The notes below the pieces were generated by a model. The model worked only from the letters and a program-made list of their open reading frames with translations. It did no database searches and was not told where the DNA came from. From NCBI RefSeq assembly GCF_003054195.1, contig NZ_QBKP01000004.1, positions 231,350-295,349 on the forward strand: a stretch of 64,000 nucleotides of DNA. Direction: 5' to 3'. Each line of letters starts with the position of its first letter. Within the stretch, counting starts at the first letter, position 1. This document shows positions 37,001 through 45,464 of the stretch, piece by piece. A program made the position numbers and the translations under genes. This DNA comes from Gemmobacter caeni. GTDB lineage: Bacteria; Pseudomonadota; Alphaproteobacteria; Rhodobacterales; Rhodobacteraceae.

Positions 37001-37663
37001 CTGACCGGCAATGCAGGGGACAACCTGCTTTACGGTGCCGCAGGGGAGGACCGGCTGAGCGGAGGGGCGGGCGATGACCTGCTGAATGGTGGCAAGGGGG
37101 CGGATACACTGACCGGCGGGGCCGGGAATGATACGCTCATCGGTGGCAAGGGTTTTGACTGGGCAGTATTTAACACCCGCCGCGATGTGACGGTGAACCT
37201 GTCACTGGTCAGACCGCAGGCCACGGCGGAGGGGATGGATCTGCTGCGCCAGATCGAAGGGGTGCGTGGCGGCGCCGGCGATGACCGGCTGAGCGGGAAC
37301 GGGGCTGCGAACTGGCTGATTGGTGGCGGGGGCGATGATCTGCTGGTCGGCGGTGGCGGGCGCGATACGCTGGAGGGCAGCGCGGGAAATGACATTCTGA
37401 TCGGCGGCTCGGGCGCCGACCGCTTTGTCTTCAGCGGCGGTAAGGACAGTATCCGCGATTTCGACGGGCGCGAGGGGGACCGTCTATGGCTGGACGACAG
37501 TGCACTGAGCATGATCCGGGGCAAGACTGCGGGGCAGATCGTGGCGCGCTGGGGCCATGATCTTGGATCAGCGGTCGAGCTGGATTTCGGCCATGCGGGT
37601 AATCTTCACATTGAGGGGATCAGCACGTTGCCGGCGCTGCGCAACTGGATCGAGGTGATCTGA
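34085..37663 (+). CDS. Large RTX-type calcium-binding protein with six tandem modules
   Basis: A 1192-residue acidic, glycine-rich protein without a Sec signal. Residues 1-370 are a repetitive beta-rich region (WxV/ALEV, DGRL-type blades) that reads as a beta-propeller. A first cluster of GGxGxD nonapeptides lies near 385-440. From about 545 to 1120 six modules follow, each with an entry strand (GxDWAVYAG...VxVDL), a GIExxRGGxxxD linker and two to four GGxGxDxLxGG repeats; the entry Asp falls at 551, 647, 744, 832, 928 and 1025. A C-terminal domain (GADRFVFSGGKDSIRDFDGREGD) resembles the type I secretion end. Secretion without an N-terminal signal by a type I system is expected, but no such genes are in the window. 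The GTG start at 34085 is weakly supported. Confidence 0.85.
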   Translation: MVCGEEVLGFRVIGSFRAAASQMIAGITDICTRLVDGVAYVYTTTRAGGGILALELTDSGAGLRLIDQQGLATGVWMSAPPKLSQVNLDDGPILVWTGGWGTRPGAYWLDKAGGIDSWLGLKDGPDGIQSAQAFFSRNGQTFAAIAGQSSGQLQLWSLDGAGRMVLRDAVALAAEDQTVEVAALEVLRSVGKTFLVSLSSLSDGLTVWQVTAAGTLKATSTVGASAGMGISDPSALAVAEAGGRQWLFVAGAGSSSISVIRVDADGVAVLTDHVIDTLDTRFQSVQAIATAVVGDRVFLFAGGGDEGISAFVLMPDGRLIHAGVVLKDDRLALDNVTAITAVVTDGRIELVIAGEGRGLHRISVDPGVLAPEIIGSSRAESLAGGDTNDLIAGMAGDDTLSGGAGDDILMDGKGADEMWGGPGADVFVLAADGETDVIRDFTPGVDRLDLSGWGRIYSVEVLPMKGRTGCLVIRWGDEALYVYSADGRNIDPATFASSDIFGLWHVVAPAVVAGRRLSGAASAETLRGGSGDDTLEGSGGGDLLVGGNGRDLVDYDTMSRAVLADLGTGRGGGAAQGDRYDGIEDLAGSRFADTLRGNDRANRLGGGDGDDRLAGGGGDDLLDGGAGADTLQGGQGADTLVGGPGRDCVSYQGARQPVVIHLALAGVNAGAALGDVLRGIEDVKGGRRADVITGNDGANALTGGGGADLLDGGDGNDWLMGGSGADTLIGNDGDDRLLGGKGQDWAVYAGRAQVRVDLALTGWQNTGGRGRDWLEGIENLRGGWRDDLLRGDGRANRISGDGGDDLIDGRGGNDKLSGDGGNDTLIGGAGFDWAFFAGSVPVKVDLAIRGAQETGQGRDLLSGVEGVRGGSAGDRLSGDAAANRLDGMAGQDTLAGRAGNDRLRGGAGDDVLIGGPGNDRLQGGAGVDVAVYAGTRGVQVSLAQKGAQDIAGHGIDRLSGIEGLRGGGGADRLTGNAGDNLLYGAAGEDRLSGGAGDDLLNGGKGADTLTGGAGNDTLIGGKGFDWAVFNTRRDVTVNLSLVRPQATAEGMDLLRQIEGVRGGAGDDRLSGNGAANWLIGGGGDDLLVGGGGRDTLEGSAGNDILIGGSGADRFVFSGGKDSIRDFDGREGDRLWLDDSALSMIRGKTAGQIVARWGHDLGSAVELDFGHAGNLHIEGISTLPALRNWIEVI

Positions 37664-37667
37664 GCCG

Positions 37668-37696
37668 TAAAAAAGGGTGGGGGCGGAACCGCCCCC
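37668..37696 (-). terminator. Terminator of the RND efflux operon
   Basis: GGGGGCGG-AA-CCGCCCCC (37679-37696). Read on the minus strand it is followed after ACCC by a run of T (the A-run at 37669-37674), which fits the end of the efflux pair. In the plus direction no U-run follows. Confidence 0.7.
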
Positions 37697-37717
37697 CAAT
37701 TGACGTTATCGCGACGG

Positions 37718-40700
37718 TCAGGTCTTGAAGACGCGATAGATCGCCGGGATTACCAGAACCGTCAGCAGGGTCGAACTGAGCAGTCCGAACAGCAACGAGA
37801 TTGCAAGCCCCTGAAAAATCGGGTCCGCGAGGATCACCACCGCCCCGATCATCGCCGCGATGGCGGTCAGCAGGATCGGCTTGAACCGGATGGCGCCCGC
37901 CTGGATCAGCAACTCCACCGGCCCTACATCGGACGGCCCATGGCGAATGAAATCGACCAGCAGGATCGAGTTGCGCACGATGATCCCCGCCAGCGCAATG
38001 AAGCCGATCATCGAGGTCGCGCTGAATGGTGCGTTGAAGATCAGATGCCCCGCCATGATGCCAAGGAAGGTCAGCGGGATCGGCGTCAGGATCACCAGCG
38101 GCAGGCGGAAGCTGCCGAATTGCGCCACGACAAGGATATAGATGCCCAGCAGCGCCACCGCGAAGGCCGCCCCCATGTCGCGGAAGGTGACGAAGGTGAC
38201 CTCCCACTCGCCATCCCACAGCAGGGTGACGTGGCTTTCATCCTCGGGTTGGCCATGCAGGCTGATCTCGGGCTTCATGCCCTCGGGCCAGTCCATGTTC
38301 TCCACCGCATCGGCGACGGCGAGCATGCCGTAAAGCGGCGCCTCGTAATCCCCGGCGAGTTCTGCCGTCACCATCTCGGCGGCGCGGCCATTGTGGCGGA
38401 AGATCGGGAAGCTGGCCTGTTCCTCGCGGATGCGGGCCACATCACCCAGTTCCACCACCCCCCGCGCACCGGGCAGGGTGTTGGCGGGGATGGGGGTGGA
38501 CAGAAAGCGTTCGTCCAGCACCCGGTCGGATTTGTCGCGCGCGATCACGATGGGCAGCGCCTGCCGCCCCTCGCCGCGATGCGAATAACCCACGGTTTGC
38601 CCGGCATTCAGCAGTGCCAGCGTGTCGAAGACATCGCTTTCCTGCACCGAGAAGAACTCCAGATCATCGGTCGAGATCGTGGCCCGCAGCCGCCGCGCGG
38701 CGGTGCCATAGCTGTCATCCACATCGACGATATAGGGCACCTGTTCAAAGGCGGCGCGGATCTTCGCGGCGGCCTCGCGGCGCACCTCCGGCGTCGGGCC
38801 ATAGACCTCGGCCAGCAGGGTCGCCATGACCGGCGGGCCGGGCGGCGGTTCCACCGTTTTCAGCACCGTGCCCGCGGGCATGTCGATTCCGGCAAGCTTC
38901 TGGCGGATGTCCAGCGCGATGTCATGGCTGGTGCGGTCGCGGTCACCCTTGGGCGCGAGCAGAATCTGCACCTCGCCCAGTTCCGGCGAATTGCGCACAT
39001 AGGCGTGGCGCACCAGACCGTTGAAGTTGAAGGGGGCCGCTGTCCCGGCATGGGTCTCGACCGAAATCACCTCGGGCAAGCCCATGACCATGCGCGCCAC
39101 ATCCTGTGCCACGCGGTCGGTCGCCTCGTGGCTGCTGCCTTCCGGCAGGTCGATGGTGACCGACAGCTCCGACTTGTTGTCGAAGGGCAGAAGTTTCACC
39201 GTCACATCCTTGGTGTAAAGGAGTGCGAGCGAGCCGAAGGACAGCGCTGCGGTGACCAGCAGGAAGGTCAGGCTGCGCGCCTTGGTCTTGAGCAGAGGCC
39301 GCGCCACACGGGCGAAAGCCGCGCCCAGTCTGCCGCCGGGGGTGCCGTGGCTGCCGCCCGCATCATGGCCATGCACCGGCGCCTTGCCGGCGATCCTGAC
39401 CATCAGCCAAGGGGTTATGATGACGGCGACGAAGAAGGAAAAGATCATCGCGGCCGAGGCATTGGCCGGGATCGGCGACATATAGGGCCCCATCAGCCCG
39501 CTGACGAACAGCATGGGCAGCAGCGCGGCGACCACGGTCAGCGTGGCGACGATGGTGGGGTTGCCCACCTCGGCCACAGCGTCGATGGCGGCCTGCGGGC
39601 GCGAGCGACCGTCCCCCATGCCCCAGTGCCGCGCGATGTTTTCAATCACCACGATTGCGTCATCGACAAGGATACCGATGGAGAAGATCAGCGCGAAAAG
39701 GCTGACGCGGTTCAGCGTGTAGCCCATGATCCATGCGGCAAACAGCGTGAGCAGGATCGTCACCGGAATGACGATGGCCACCACGATGCTTTCGCGCCAG
39801 CCGATTGCCAGCAGCACCAGCCCGATGATCGAGAGGGTGGCAAGGCCGAGGTGGAACAGCAGTTCGTTGGCCTTTTCATTGGCCGTCTCGCCATAGTCGC
39901 GGGTGACGGTGACCTGCATATCCTCGGGGATCAGGCGGCCTTCAAGGCTTTCGACGCGATGCAGGATCGCCTCGGCCACCACCACGGCATTGGCGCCCGC
40001 GCGTTTCGCCACCGCCAGCGTAACGGCGGGCCCGCGGTTCAGGCTGCCGTCGGCGTTGCGGGTGATGTGGCTGACCAGCGTGTCGCCAGTATCCGGCACA
40101 TAGGCCACATCCGCCACATCGGCCACATAGACCGGGCGGCCGTCGCGCGTGGTCAGCAGCAGGTTCGCCACCTCGGTGGGGGCGGTGAGGGTCTCGCCCG
40201 CCACAAGGTCGATCTCCTGCCCCTGATCGCGCAGCTTGCCGGTGTTCATGGCCCGGTTCGCCTGCTGCACCTTGCCGACAAGCTGTTGCAGCGTCACGCC
40301 ATACAGCGCAAGCCGTTCGGGATCGGGGGCGATACGGATGGCCTCGGTCGCCTCGCCCACAAGGTAGGTCAGGCCCACGTCCTCGGTCTTGGCGACCTCG
40401 GAGCGCAGTTCGCGCGCGATGCGGGTCAGGTCGGCGGGGGTCATATCGGCGCCCGGTTTGGGCGAGAGCGTCAGCGACACGATGGCCACATCATCAATGC
40501 CGCGCCCCACCACCAGCGGTTCGGGGATGCCGACCGGGATGCGATCCATGTTGGCGCGCAGCTTTTCATGCACGCGCAGGATGGCGGAATCCGACGGCGT
40601 GCCGGTCAGGAACCGCGCCGTCACCATGGCGCCATCGTCGCGGGTCTGCGAATAGACGTGTTCGACCCCGTTGATGCCCTTTACGATGGTTTCCAGCGGT

Positions 40701-40915
40701 TCGGTGACCAGCTTCACCCCGTCCTCGGCCTTCAGGCCCTGCGCGGTGACCAGAATGTCGATCATCGGCACCGAAATCTGTGGCTCTTCCTCGCGCGGCA
40801 GCGAGATGAGCGCGACAAGCCCCACCGCCAACGCGGCAAGGATGAACAGCGGCGTCAGCGCCGAGCCGATGAAGGCCCGCGTGAGGCCCCCGGCAATCCC
40901 GAGTTTCTGGTTCAT
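37718..40915 (-). CDS. RND-family efflux permease
   Basis: A 1065-residue inner-membrane pump with twelve predicted helices and two large periplasmic loops, the AcrB/HAE-type layout. It has the N-terminal PREEEPQISVPM motif, the TM4 proton-relay aspartates in FSIGILVDDAIVVIEN, and TFLGIMAGHLI and GIIVRNSILLVDFIRHG in the second half. It exports hydrophobic compounds using the proton motive force together with the adaptor encoded upstream, whose stop it overlaps by four bases (ATGA). No outer-membrane channel gene is adjacent, so it probably borrows a TolC-type protein. The substrate is unknown. Confidence 0.93.
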   Translation of the reverse strand: MNQKLGIAGGLTRAFIGSALTPLFILAALAVGLVALISLPREEEPQISVPMIDILVTAQGLKAEDGVKLVTEPLETIVKGINGVEHVYSQTRDDGAMVTARFLTGTPSDSAILRVHEKLRANMDRIPVGIPEPLVVGRGIDDVAIVSLTLSPKPGADMTPADLTRIARELRSEVAKTEDVGLTYLVGEATEAIRIAPDPERLALYGVTLQQLVGKVQQANRAMNTGKLRDQGQEIDLVAGETLTAPTEVANLLLTTRDGRPVYVADVADVAYVPDTGDTLVSHITRNADGSLNRGPAVTLAVAKRAGANAVVVAEAILHRVESLEGRLIPEDMQVTVTRDYGETANEKANELLFHLGLATLSIIGLVLLAIGWRESIVVAIVIPVTILLTLFAAWIMGYTLNRVSLFALIFSIGILVDDAIVVIENIARHWGMGDGRSRPQAAIDAVAEVGNPTIVATLTVVAALLPMLFVSGLMGPYMSPIPANASAAMIFSFFVAVIITPWLMVRIAGKAPVHGHDAGGSHGTPGGRLGAAFARVARPLLKTKARSLTFLLVTAALSFGSLALLYTKDVTVKLLPFDNKSELSVTIDLPEGSSHEATDRVAQDVARMVMGLPEVISVETHAGTAAPFNFNGLVRHAYVRNSPELGEVQILLAPKGDRDRTSHDIALDIRQKLAGIDMPAGTVLKTVEPPPGPPVMATLLAEVYGPTPEVRREAAAKIRAAFEQVPYIVDVDDSYGTAARRLRATISTDDLEFFSVQESDVFDTLALLNAGQTVGYSHRGEGRQALPIVIARDKSDRVLDERFLSTPIPANTLPGARGVVELGDVARIREEQASFPIFRHNGRAAEMVTAELAGDYEAPLYGMLAVADAVENMDWPEGMKPEISLHGQPEDESHVTLLWDGEWEVTFVTFRDMGAAFAVALLGIYILVVAQFGSFRLPLVILTPIPLTFLGIMAGHLIFNAPFSATSMIGFIALAGIIVRNSILLVDFIRHGPSDVGPVELLIQAGAIRFKPILLTAIAAMIGAVVILADPIFQGLAISLLFGLLSSTLLTVLVIPAIYRVFKT

Positions 40916-41877
40916 TCCGCGGCTCCGATCTCGTCGCCCTCATGCAGGCCCGAGAGAATCTCGATCATCTCGGTGCCGTCGATCCGGTGATGCTGGCCGG
41001 GAACGACCGTGCGGTCCTCGGTGCCTTCGGCGGTCTTCACCGTCACGAAATCAAGGCCCGATCTGGTGGCGATGGCATCGGCAGGCACCAGAAGCGCCAT
41101 GCGCTTGCCCACCGGCAGGCGCACCACGACACGGGCGTCGACAAAGCTGTCCGGCAGGCCCGCGACCTCGACATCGGCCACCACACGGCCATTCTCGATC
41201 AGCGGATAGATGCGGGCCAGCGTGCCCTGCGATTCGCCTGCGGGTGTTTCGATGGTGATGGCGGCGCCCTGTTCGAGATGCGCTGCATGGCGCTCTGGCA
41301 CGGCGATGCGCAGGAAGAACCCCCCGCCGCCGATGGTGGCCACTGCCTCGCCCGGCATGACCACGGCCCCCGCCGCCTGCGGCACCGACAGCACGCGCCC
41401 CGCCACCGGGGCGGTTACGGTGCCTTCGGCCTGCTGTTGTTGCAGCACGCGGGCCTGCGCCGTCTGCGCATCAATCTGGCCCTTCACCACATCGACCTGC
41501 GTGCGCAGCGCATCCAGCCGTTGCGCGGTGGTGACACCGCGCTTCAGCAGATCCTCGCCACGCTGCAATTCGGTTTCCGCGTTGGAAAGCTGGGCGTTCA
41601 GCGCCTCGATCTGCGCCTGCACGGCGGCAAGCTGGAAGTTCAGCTTGTCATCGACGATGAGGCCCAGCGGCTGACCGGCCTCGACCAGATCGCCCTCGGT
41701 CACGGTCAGTTCGACCAGCGTGCCACCGATGCGGGCGCGGGCGGGCAGGCGATCCTTGGCCTCGATCCGGCCATAGACGGGTTTCCATTCGGTCACCTGA
41801 ACCGGGACAAGCGGTTGGGCGGTGGCGGCGAGGGGGCTGGCCAGAAGCGTGGCGAGCAGGAAAGAGCGCAGCAGCAT
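40912..41877 (-). CDS. RND efflux periplasmic adaptor (membrane fusion protein)
   Basis: A 321-residue periplasmic adaptor with a signal peptide (MLLRSFLLATLLASPLAATA), a lipoyl-like strand pair (GGTLVELTVTEGDLVEAGQPLGLI and EGTVTAPVAGRVLSV), a helical hairpin (about residues 75-140) and a beta-barrel domain. It links the RND permease to an outer-membrane channel. ATG at 41877 is preferred to 41901: a GAGG sits upstream of it, while 41901 lies inside the operator-like palindrome. It is first in the operon. Confidence 0.92.
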   Translation of the reverse strand: MLLRSFLLATLLASPLAATAQPLVPVQVTEWKPVYGRIEAKDRLPARARIGGTLVELTVTEGDLVEAGQPLGLIVDDKLNFQLAAVQAQIEALNAQLSNAETELQRGEDLLKRGVTTAQRLDALRTQVDVVKGQIDAQTAQARVLQQQQAEGTVTAPVAGRVLSVPQAAGAVVMPGEAVATIGGGGFFLRIAVPERHAAHLEQGAAITIETPAGESQGTLARIYPLIENGRVVADVEVAGLPDSFVDARVVVRLPVGKRMALLVPADAIATRSGLDFVTVKTAEGTEDRTVVPGQHHRIDGTEMIEILSGLHEGDEIGAAE

Positions 41878-41895
41878 TGGAGCCTCGGATTTCAC

Positions 41896-41911
41896 ATTCA
41901 TAAAAATGAAT
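41896..41911. promoter_or_regulatory. AT-rich palindrome (operator-like) upstream of the RND operon
   Basis: ATTCAT-AAAA-ATGAAT, a perfect 6+4+6 palindrome 19 bases upstream of the adaptor ATG, in an AT-rich promoter-like stretch (TATAATAA at 41911-41918). This is the form of a TetR- or MarR-type operator; no such regulator gene is adjacent. Confidence 0.55.
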
Positions 41912-41952
41912 ATAATAAACCGGCTCCGATTACAACTGCCTTGTGCCGAAAT

Positions 41953-42747
41953 TTAGCGGGCCGGAACCTCGTCCATGCAGGCCGCGCAAAGCGCCGAAGC
42001 GGGATCGGCCAGCGCGTCGATCACGTCAAAGTGGTGGCGACCCGGATCGGTGGTCCAGGGACAATTCCATTCCTCCGACAGAACGCGTGCCTGCCACAGG
42101 AAGGCAGGGCGTTCCTGCGCCCCGACCCAGACATGCGCCCCGACCCCGGCACGGCGGGGCAGAAAGGCGGGACTTTCGGCCTGCGCCTCTGCCGCATCCA
42201 GATGCAGGGTTTGGTTCATCGTGGTCGCCAGCAGCGGCGCAAGATCGGCCAGGGGCGAGATCGGCACGACGCGCACAAGCCCGGGCAGAGCAATGTCGGC
42301 GCAGCCCATGCGGGCTGACAGATGCCCTCCGGCGGAATGCCCGGTCACCACCATCGGCAGGCCAGGCAGCCGCGCGGCGATGGCGGTGCAGGCGCTGGCC
42401 ACCTCTTGCGTCATGGAGGAAATCCGCGCCTCGGGGGCGAGCGTGTAAGAGGGCATGGCGCAGGCCAAGCCGCGAGCCAGCGCACCCGCCGCCAGATGCG
42501 ACCAGCTTTCGCGGCCAAAAGCCATCCAGTAGCCACCATGGACAAAGACCAGAATGCCGCGCGGTGCGGTCTCGGGCAGGAACAGGTCGAACTGCTGGCG
42601 TGGGGCAGGGCCATAGGTCAGGCCACATTCCGCTCGCGTGCCAAGTGCCGCGCGGAAGTTGCTGGCGGCAGCCTCCCACCGGGGCGGGAAGGCATCTGCC
42701 CCTGCGATGAAGGCCCCATTCGCATAGGCGCGGTCTGGATCGGTCAT
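41953..42747 (-). CDS. Alpha/beta hydrolase, kynurenine formamidase-like
   Basis: A 264-residue serine hydrolase. The oxyanion motif VFVHGGYWMAFGRES lies near residue 73, the nucleophile in GHSAGGHLSARM near 141, and the catalytic His in PGRHHFDVIDAL near the end. HGGYW is typical of the kynurenine formamidase/esterase subgroup, but the substrate is not certain. ATG at 42747 is used because the upstream in-frame stretch (to 42837) is proline/arginine-rich and unlike the family. It has its own upstream region and is probably monocistronic. Confidence 0.85.
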   Translation of the reverse strand: MTDPDRAYANGAFIAGADAFPPRWEAAASNFRAALGTRAECGLTYGPAPRQQFDLFLPETAPRGILVFVHGGYWMAFGRESWSHLAAGALARGLACAMPSYTLAPEARISSMTQEVASACTAIAARLPGLPMVVTGHSAGGHLSARMGCADIALPGLVRVVPISPLADLAPLLATTMNQTLHLDAAEAQAESPAFLPRRAGVGAHVWVGAQERPAFLWQARVLSEEWNCPWTTDPGRHHFDVIDALADPASALCAACMDEVPAR

Positions 42748-42872
42748 GGTTCGTTCCTCTGCCTGTCCCCTCCTCTGTGCCGGTAAAGCCGCGCCGCGCC
42801 AAGCCCTTTCTGGGAGGACTTGCCGGGACGCGCGCATCAGCGCAGGGTGCCAGCACCTGAAACGGAGCGATC

Positions 42873-43226
42873 ATGGCGGACGATTATAGCCGCAAGCTGG
42901 CGGCCGCGCTGGCCGAAGCAGAACGCGCGGGCATCCCGCGGTTCTGGGTGTTTCCGTTGGCGTGGCATCTGGCGCAGCGGCTGGGCTGGCAGGTTCGCCT
43001 GCTGCTTTATGCGACCTTCAGGCAGAACCTGCTTGTCTTCAGCCTGCCCTTTGGTGTGCTTTGGGGCCTTTCGATGCACTTCGCCACTTGGGGCCCGCAC
43101 GGCAGGGTGCCGGGTGAGCAACTGGCGCTCGCGTCTATCACCGCGCTGTTGTTCGGCACCGCGATGGCCGGGTTTACCGCCTTCACCCGCGGCCGCAAGG
43201 AACTCAGCCGCTGGGAATACCTCTGA
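42873..43226 (+). CDS. Small membrane protein of DUF6404 type
   Basis: A 117-residue protein: a charged N-terminal helix (residues 3-40) with WVFPLAWHLAQRLGW, two predicted membrane helices (about 48-67 and 83-106), and a short cytosolic tail ending SRWEYL. The pattern matches the DUF6404 family as I recall it; there is no known function. The ATG at 42873 has GGAGCG upstream. It is convergent with phoB (four bases between stops). Confidence 0.7.
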   Translation: MADDYSRKLAAALAEAERAGIPRFWVFPLAWHLAQRLGWQVRLLLYATFRQNLLVFSLPFGVLWGLSMHFATWGPHGRVPGEQLALASITALLFGTAMAGFTAFTRGRKELSRWEYL

Positions 43227-43230
43227 CCGC

Positions 43231-43923
43231 TTATCCCAGCGCGTAGCCCGCGCCGCGCACCGTGCGCAGCGGGTCGTCGCCGCCGAACTGACACAATGAC
43301 TTGCGCAGCCGGCCGATATGCACATCCACCGTCCGCGTGTCGACATAGATGTCGCGGCCCCAGACCCGGTCCAGCAGCGCCTCGCGGCTCCAGACCCGGC
43401 CGGGCTTTTCCATGAAGGTGGTCAGGAGGCGGAACTCGGTCGGGCCGAGCTTCAGCACCTTCTCGCCGCGATAGACCCGGTGGGTTTCAGGGTCCAGCCG
43501 GATGTCATCATATTCCAGCACCACCCCGGCGGTGGAGGGGCGGACGCGGCGCAGCTGCGCCCGTGCCCGCGCCATCAGCTCCAGCACCGAATAGGGTTTG
43601 ATGACGTAATCGTCGGCACCGGTTTCCAGCCCGCGCACGCGATCCACCTCTTCGGCGCGGGCCGAAAGCAGGATGATCGGGATCGACCGGGTTTCCGGTC
43701 GGATCTTCAGACGGCGACAGACCTCGATCCCCGAAAGGTTGGGCATCATCCAGTCGAGGATGATGATGTCGGGCTGCGCCTCGTCCACCAGCATCATCGC
43801 CTCTTCGCCATCGGCGGCCTGCACCACGCGAAAGCCTTCTGCTTCAAGGTTATAGGCCAGAACCTCGCGCTGCGCGGGTTCGTCCTCGACCAGAAGAACG
43901 GCGGGCTGATCCTGTCCTGCCAT
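43231..43923 (-). CDS. phoB: Phosphate regulon response regulator PhoB
   Basis: A 230-residue OmpR/PhoB-type response regulator. The receiver domain (1-120) has the acidic pocket EDE and the phosphoacceptor Asp57 in IIILDWMMPNLSG, and the C-terminal winged helix (about 130-228) has TEFRLLTTFMEKPGRVWSREALLDRVWG. When phosphorylated it activates Pho-box promoters such as the one before pstS. It is the last gene of the pst operon (3 bases after phoU). Its kinase phoR is missing from this locus. Confidence 0.96.
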   Translation of the reverse strand: MAGQDQPAVLLVEDEPAQREVLAYNLEAEGFRVVQAADGEEAMMLVDEAQPDIIILDWMMPNLSGIEVCRRLKIRPETRSIPIILLSARAEEVDRVRGLETGADDYVIKPYSVLELMARARAQLRRVRPSTAGVVLEYDDIRLDPETHRVYRGEKVLKLGPTEFRLLTTFMEKPGRVWSREALLDRVWGRDIYVDTRTVDVHIGRLRKSLCQFGGDDPLRTVRGAGYALG

Positions 43924-43926
43924 GGC

Positions 43927-44643
43927 TCAGCCTGCCTCGGTTCCGATGGCGGGGATCGCGCTGTCCTTGGGGCGCTCGTCATCGGGCATTGCGCCGGTCA
44001 CCAGATAGATCACCTGTTCCGCGACGCCGGTGGCATGGTCGCCGACACGCTCGATGTTCTTGGCGATGAAATGCAGGTGCATGCAGGCCGTGATGTTGCG
44101 GGTGTCTTCCAGCATATGCGTCAGGAACTCGCGGAAGATGGCATTGTACATCTGGTCCACTTCCTGATCGCGCAGCCGCACATCCTGCGCCATATGGGCG
44201 TCACGCATGATATAGGCGTCCAGCGCATCCTTCAGCAGCAGAACCACGGTCCTGGTCATCCGCCGGATCGAGCCGGTCGCCCCGGCGACGATGGCCATTT
44301 CATTCAGCACCGGCACGCGCTTGGCGAGGTTCTTGGCATAGTCGCCGCAGCGTTCGAGGTTGGCCGCGATGCGCATGACCGTCAGCACGGTGCGCAGGTC
44401 CGATGCGGTGGGCGAGCGCAGGGCGATCAGCCGCGCGCATTCCTCGTGGATACGCTCTTCCAGTTCGTCGATCACTTTGTCGCCCCGGCGCACGCGGGCG
44501 GCCAGTTCGATGTCGCGGGTGTCCAGCGCTTCGGCCGCGTCCAGCATCGCGGCTTCCACCAGCCCGCCCATCTTCATGACCATGGCCTGCACGCCTTCAA
44601 GATCACGGTCGAAGGACGAAACGATATGTTTTTCGGTGTTCAT
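43927..44643 (-). CDS. phoU: Phosphate signalling protein PhoU
   Basis: A 238-residue all-helical protein with two three-helix PhoU repeats; the metal-binding E/DxxxD motifs are present (AANLERCGDYAKNLAK near residue 95 and HFIAKNIERVGDHATGVAE near 196). It couples the Pst transporter to PhoR and prevents phosphate toxicity. It sits 11 bases downstream of pstB and 3 upstream of phoB. Confidence 0.95.
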   Translation of the reverse strand: MNTEKHIVSSFDRDLEGVQAMVMKMGGLVEAAMLDAAEALDTRDIELAARVRRGDKVIDELEERIHEECARLIALRSPTASDLRTVLTVMRIAANLERCGDYAKNLAKRVPVLNEMAIVAGATGSIRRMTRTVVLLLKDALDAYIMRDAHMAQDVRLRDQEVDQMYNAIFREFLTHMLEDTRNITACMHLHFIAKNIERVGDHATGVAEQVIYLVTGAMPDDERPKDSAIPAIGTEAG

Positions 44644-44654
44644 GGCGCGCTCCG

Positions 44655-45452
44655 TCAGCCGATCCGGCCGGTGATGTAGGATTCGGTCCGCGGGTCTTGC
44701 GGGTTGGTGAAGATCTGGCCCGTCTCGCCGTATTCCACCAGATGCCCGAGGTGGAAGAAGGCCGTGCGCTGGCTGACACGGGCGGCCTGCTGCATCGAGT
44801 GGGTGACGATGACGACCGAGAACTGGCTGCGCAGTTCGTCAATCAGCTCCTCGACCTGGGCGGTGGCGATGGGGTCCAGCGCGGAACAGGGTTCATCCAT
44901 CAAGAGCACCTCGGGCGAGGTGGCGATGGCGCGCGCGATGCACAGGCGCTGTTGCTGGCCGCCGGAGAGGCCGGTGCCGGGGGCATGCAGGCGGTCCTTC
45001 ACCTCGTTCCACAGTGCCGCCTTCTTCAGCGATGTTTCCACCACCTGATCCAGCTCGGCCTTGGATTTGGTCAGTCCGTGGATCTTGGGTCCATAGGCCA
45101 CGTTGTCATAGATCGACTTGGGGAAGGGGTTCGGCTTCTGGAACACCATGCCGACGCGGGCGCGCAGGGTGACCGGATCGACGGATTTGTCGTAGATATC
45201 CTCGCCGTCCAGCTTGATCTCGCCCAGCACGCGGGCGATGGACACGGTGTCGTTCATCCGGTTCAGACAGCGCAGGAAGGTCGACTTGCCGCAGCCCGAG
45301 GGGCCGATGAAGGCGGTGACGGTGCCGCCGAGAATGTCGATGTCGACATCCTTCAGCGCGTGATTCTCGCCATAATAGACCTGCACGCCCCGCGCGGTCA
45401 TCTTGGCGGTGTCGGAGGACACGGTTCTGTCGGCAATACGCATATCGTTCAT
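44655..45452 (-). CDS. pstB: Phosphate ABC transporter ATP-binding protein PstB
   Basis: A 265-residue ABC ATPase. Walker A is [19 protein letters not shown] near residue 46, the Q-loop is in [15 protein letters not shown], the signature [16 protein letters not shown] near 160 and Walker [14 protein letters not shown]. It drives phosphate import through PstA/PstC. The start ATG at 45452 lies 12 bases after the pstA stop. Confidence 0.96.
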   Translation of the reverse strand: MNDMRIADRTVSSDTAKMTARGVQVYYGENHALKDVDIDILGGTVTAFIGPSGCGKSTFLRCLNRMNDTVSIARVLGEIKLDGEDIYDKSVDPVTLRARVGMVFQKPNPFPKSIYDNVAYGPKIHGLTKSKAELDQVVETSLKKAALWNEVKDRLHAPGTGLSGGQQQRLCIARAIATSPEVLLMDEPCSALDPIATAQVEELIDELRSQFSVVIVTHSMQQAARVSQRTAFFHLGHLVEYGETGQIFTNPQDPRTESYITGRIG

Positions 45453-45464
45453 TTGTTCAGCCCC

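Noticed and set aside
35640-37420. Repeated DNA in the RTX gene as a possible CRISPR or tandem-repeat array
   Set aside because: The repetition is of codons for GGxGxD motifs in one frame, not of identical DNA units with spacers.
37700-40990. Open frame of about 1090 codons opposite the RND permease
   Set aside because: Antisense shadow: the His/Arg/Gly-rich translation shows no domains, while the minus-strand gene is a full RND pump.
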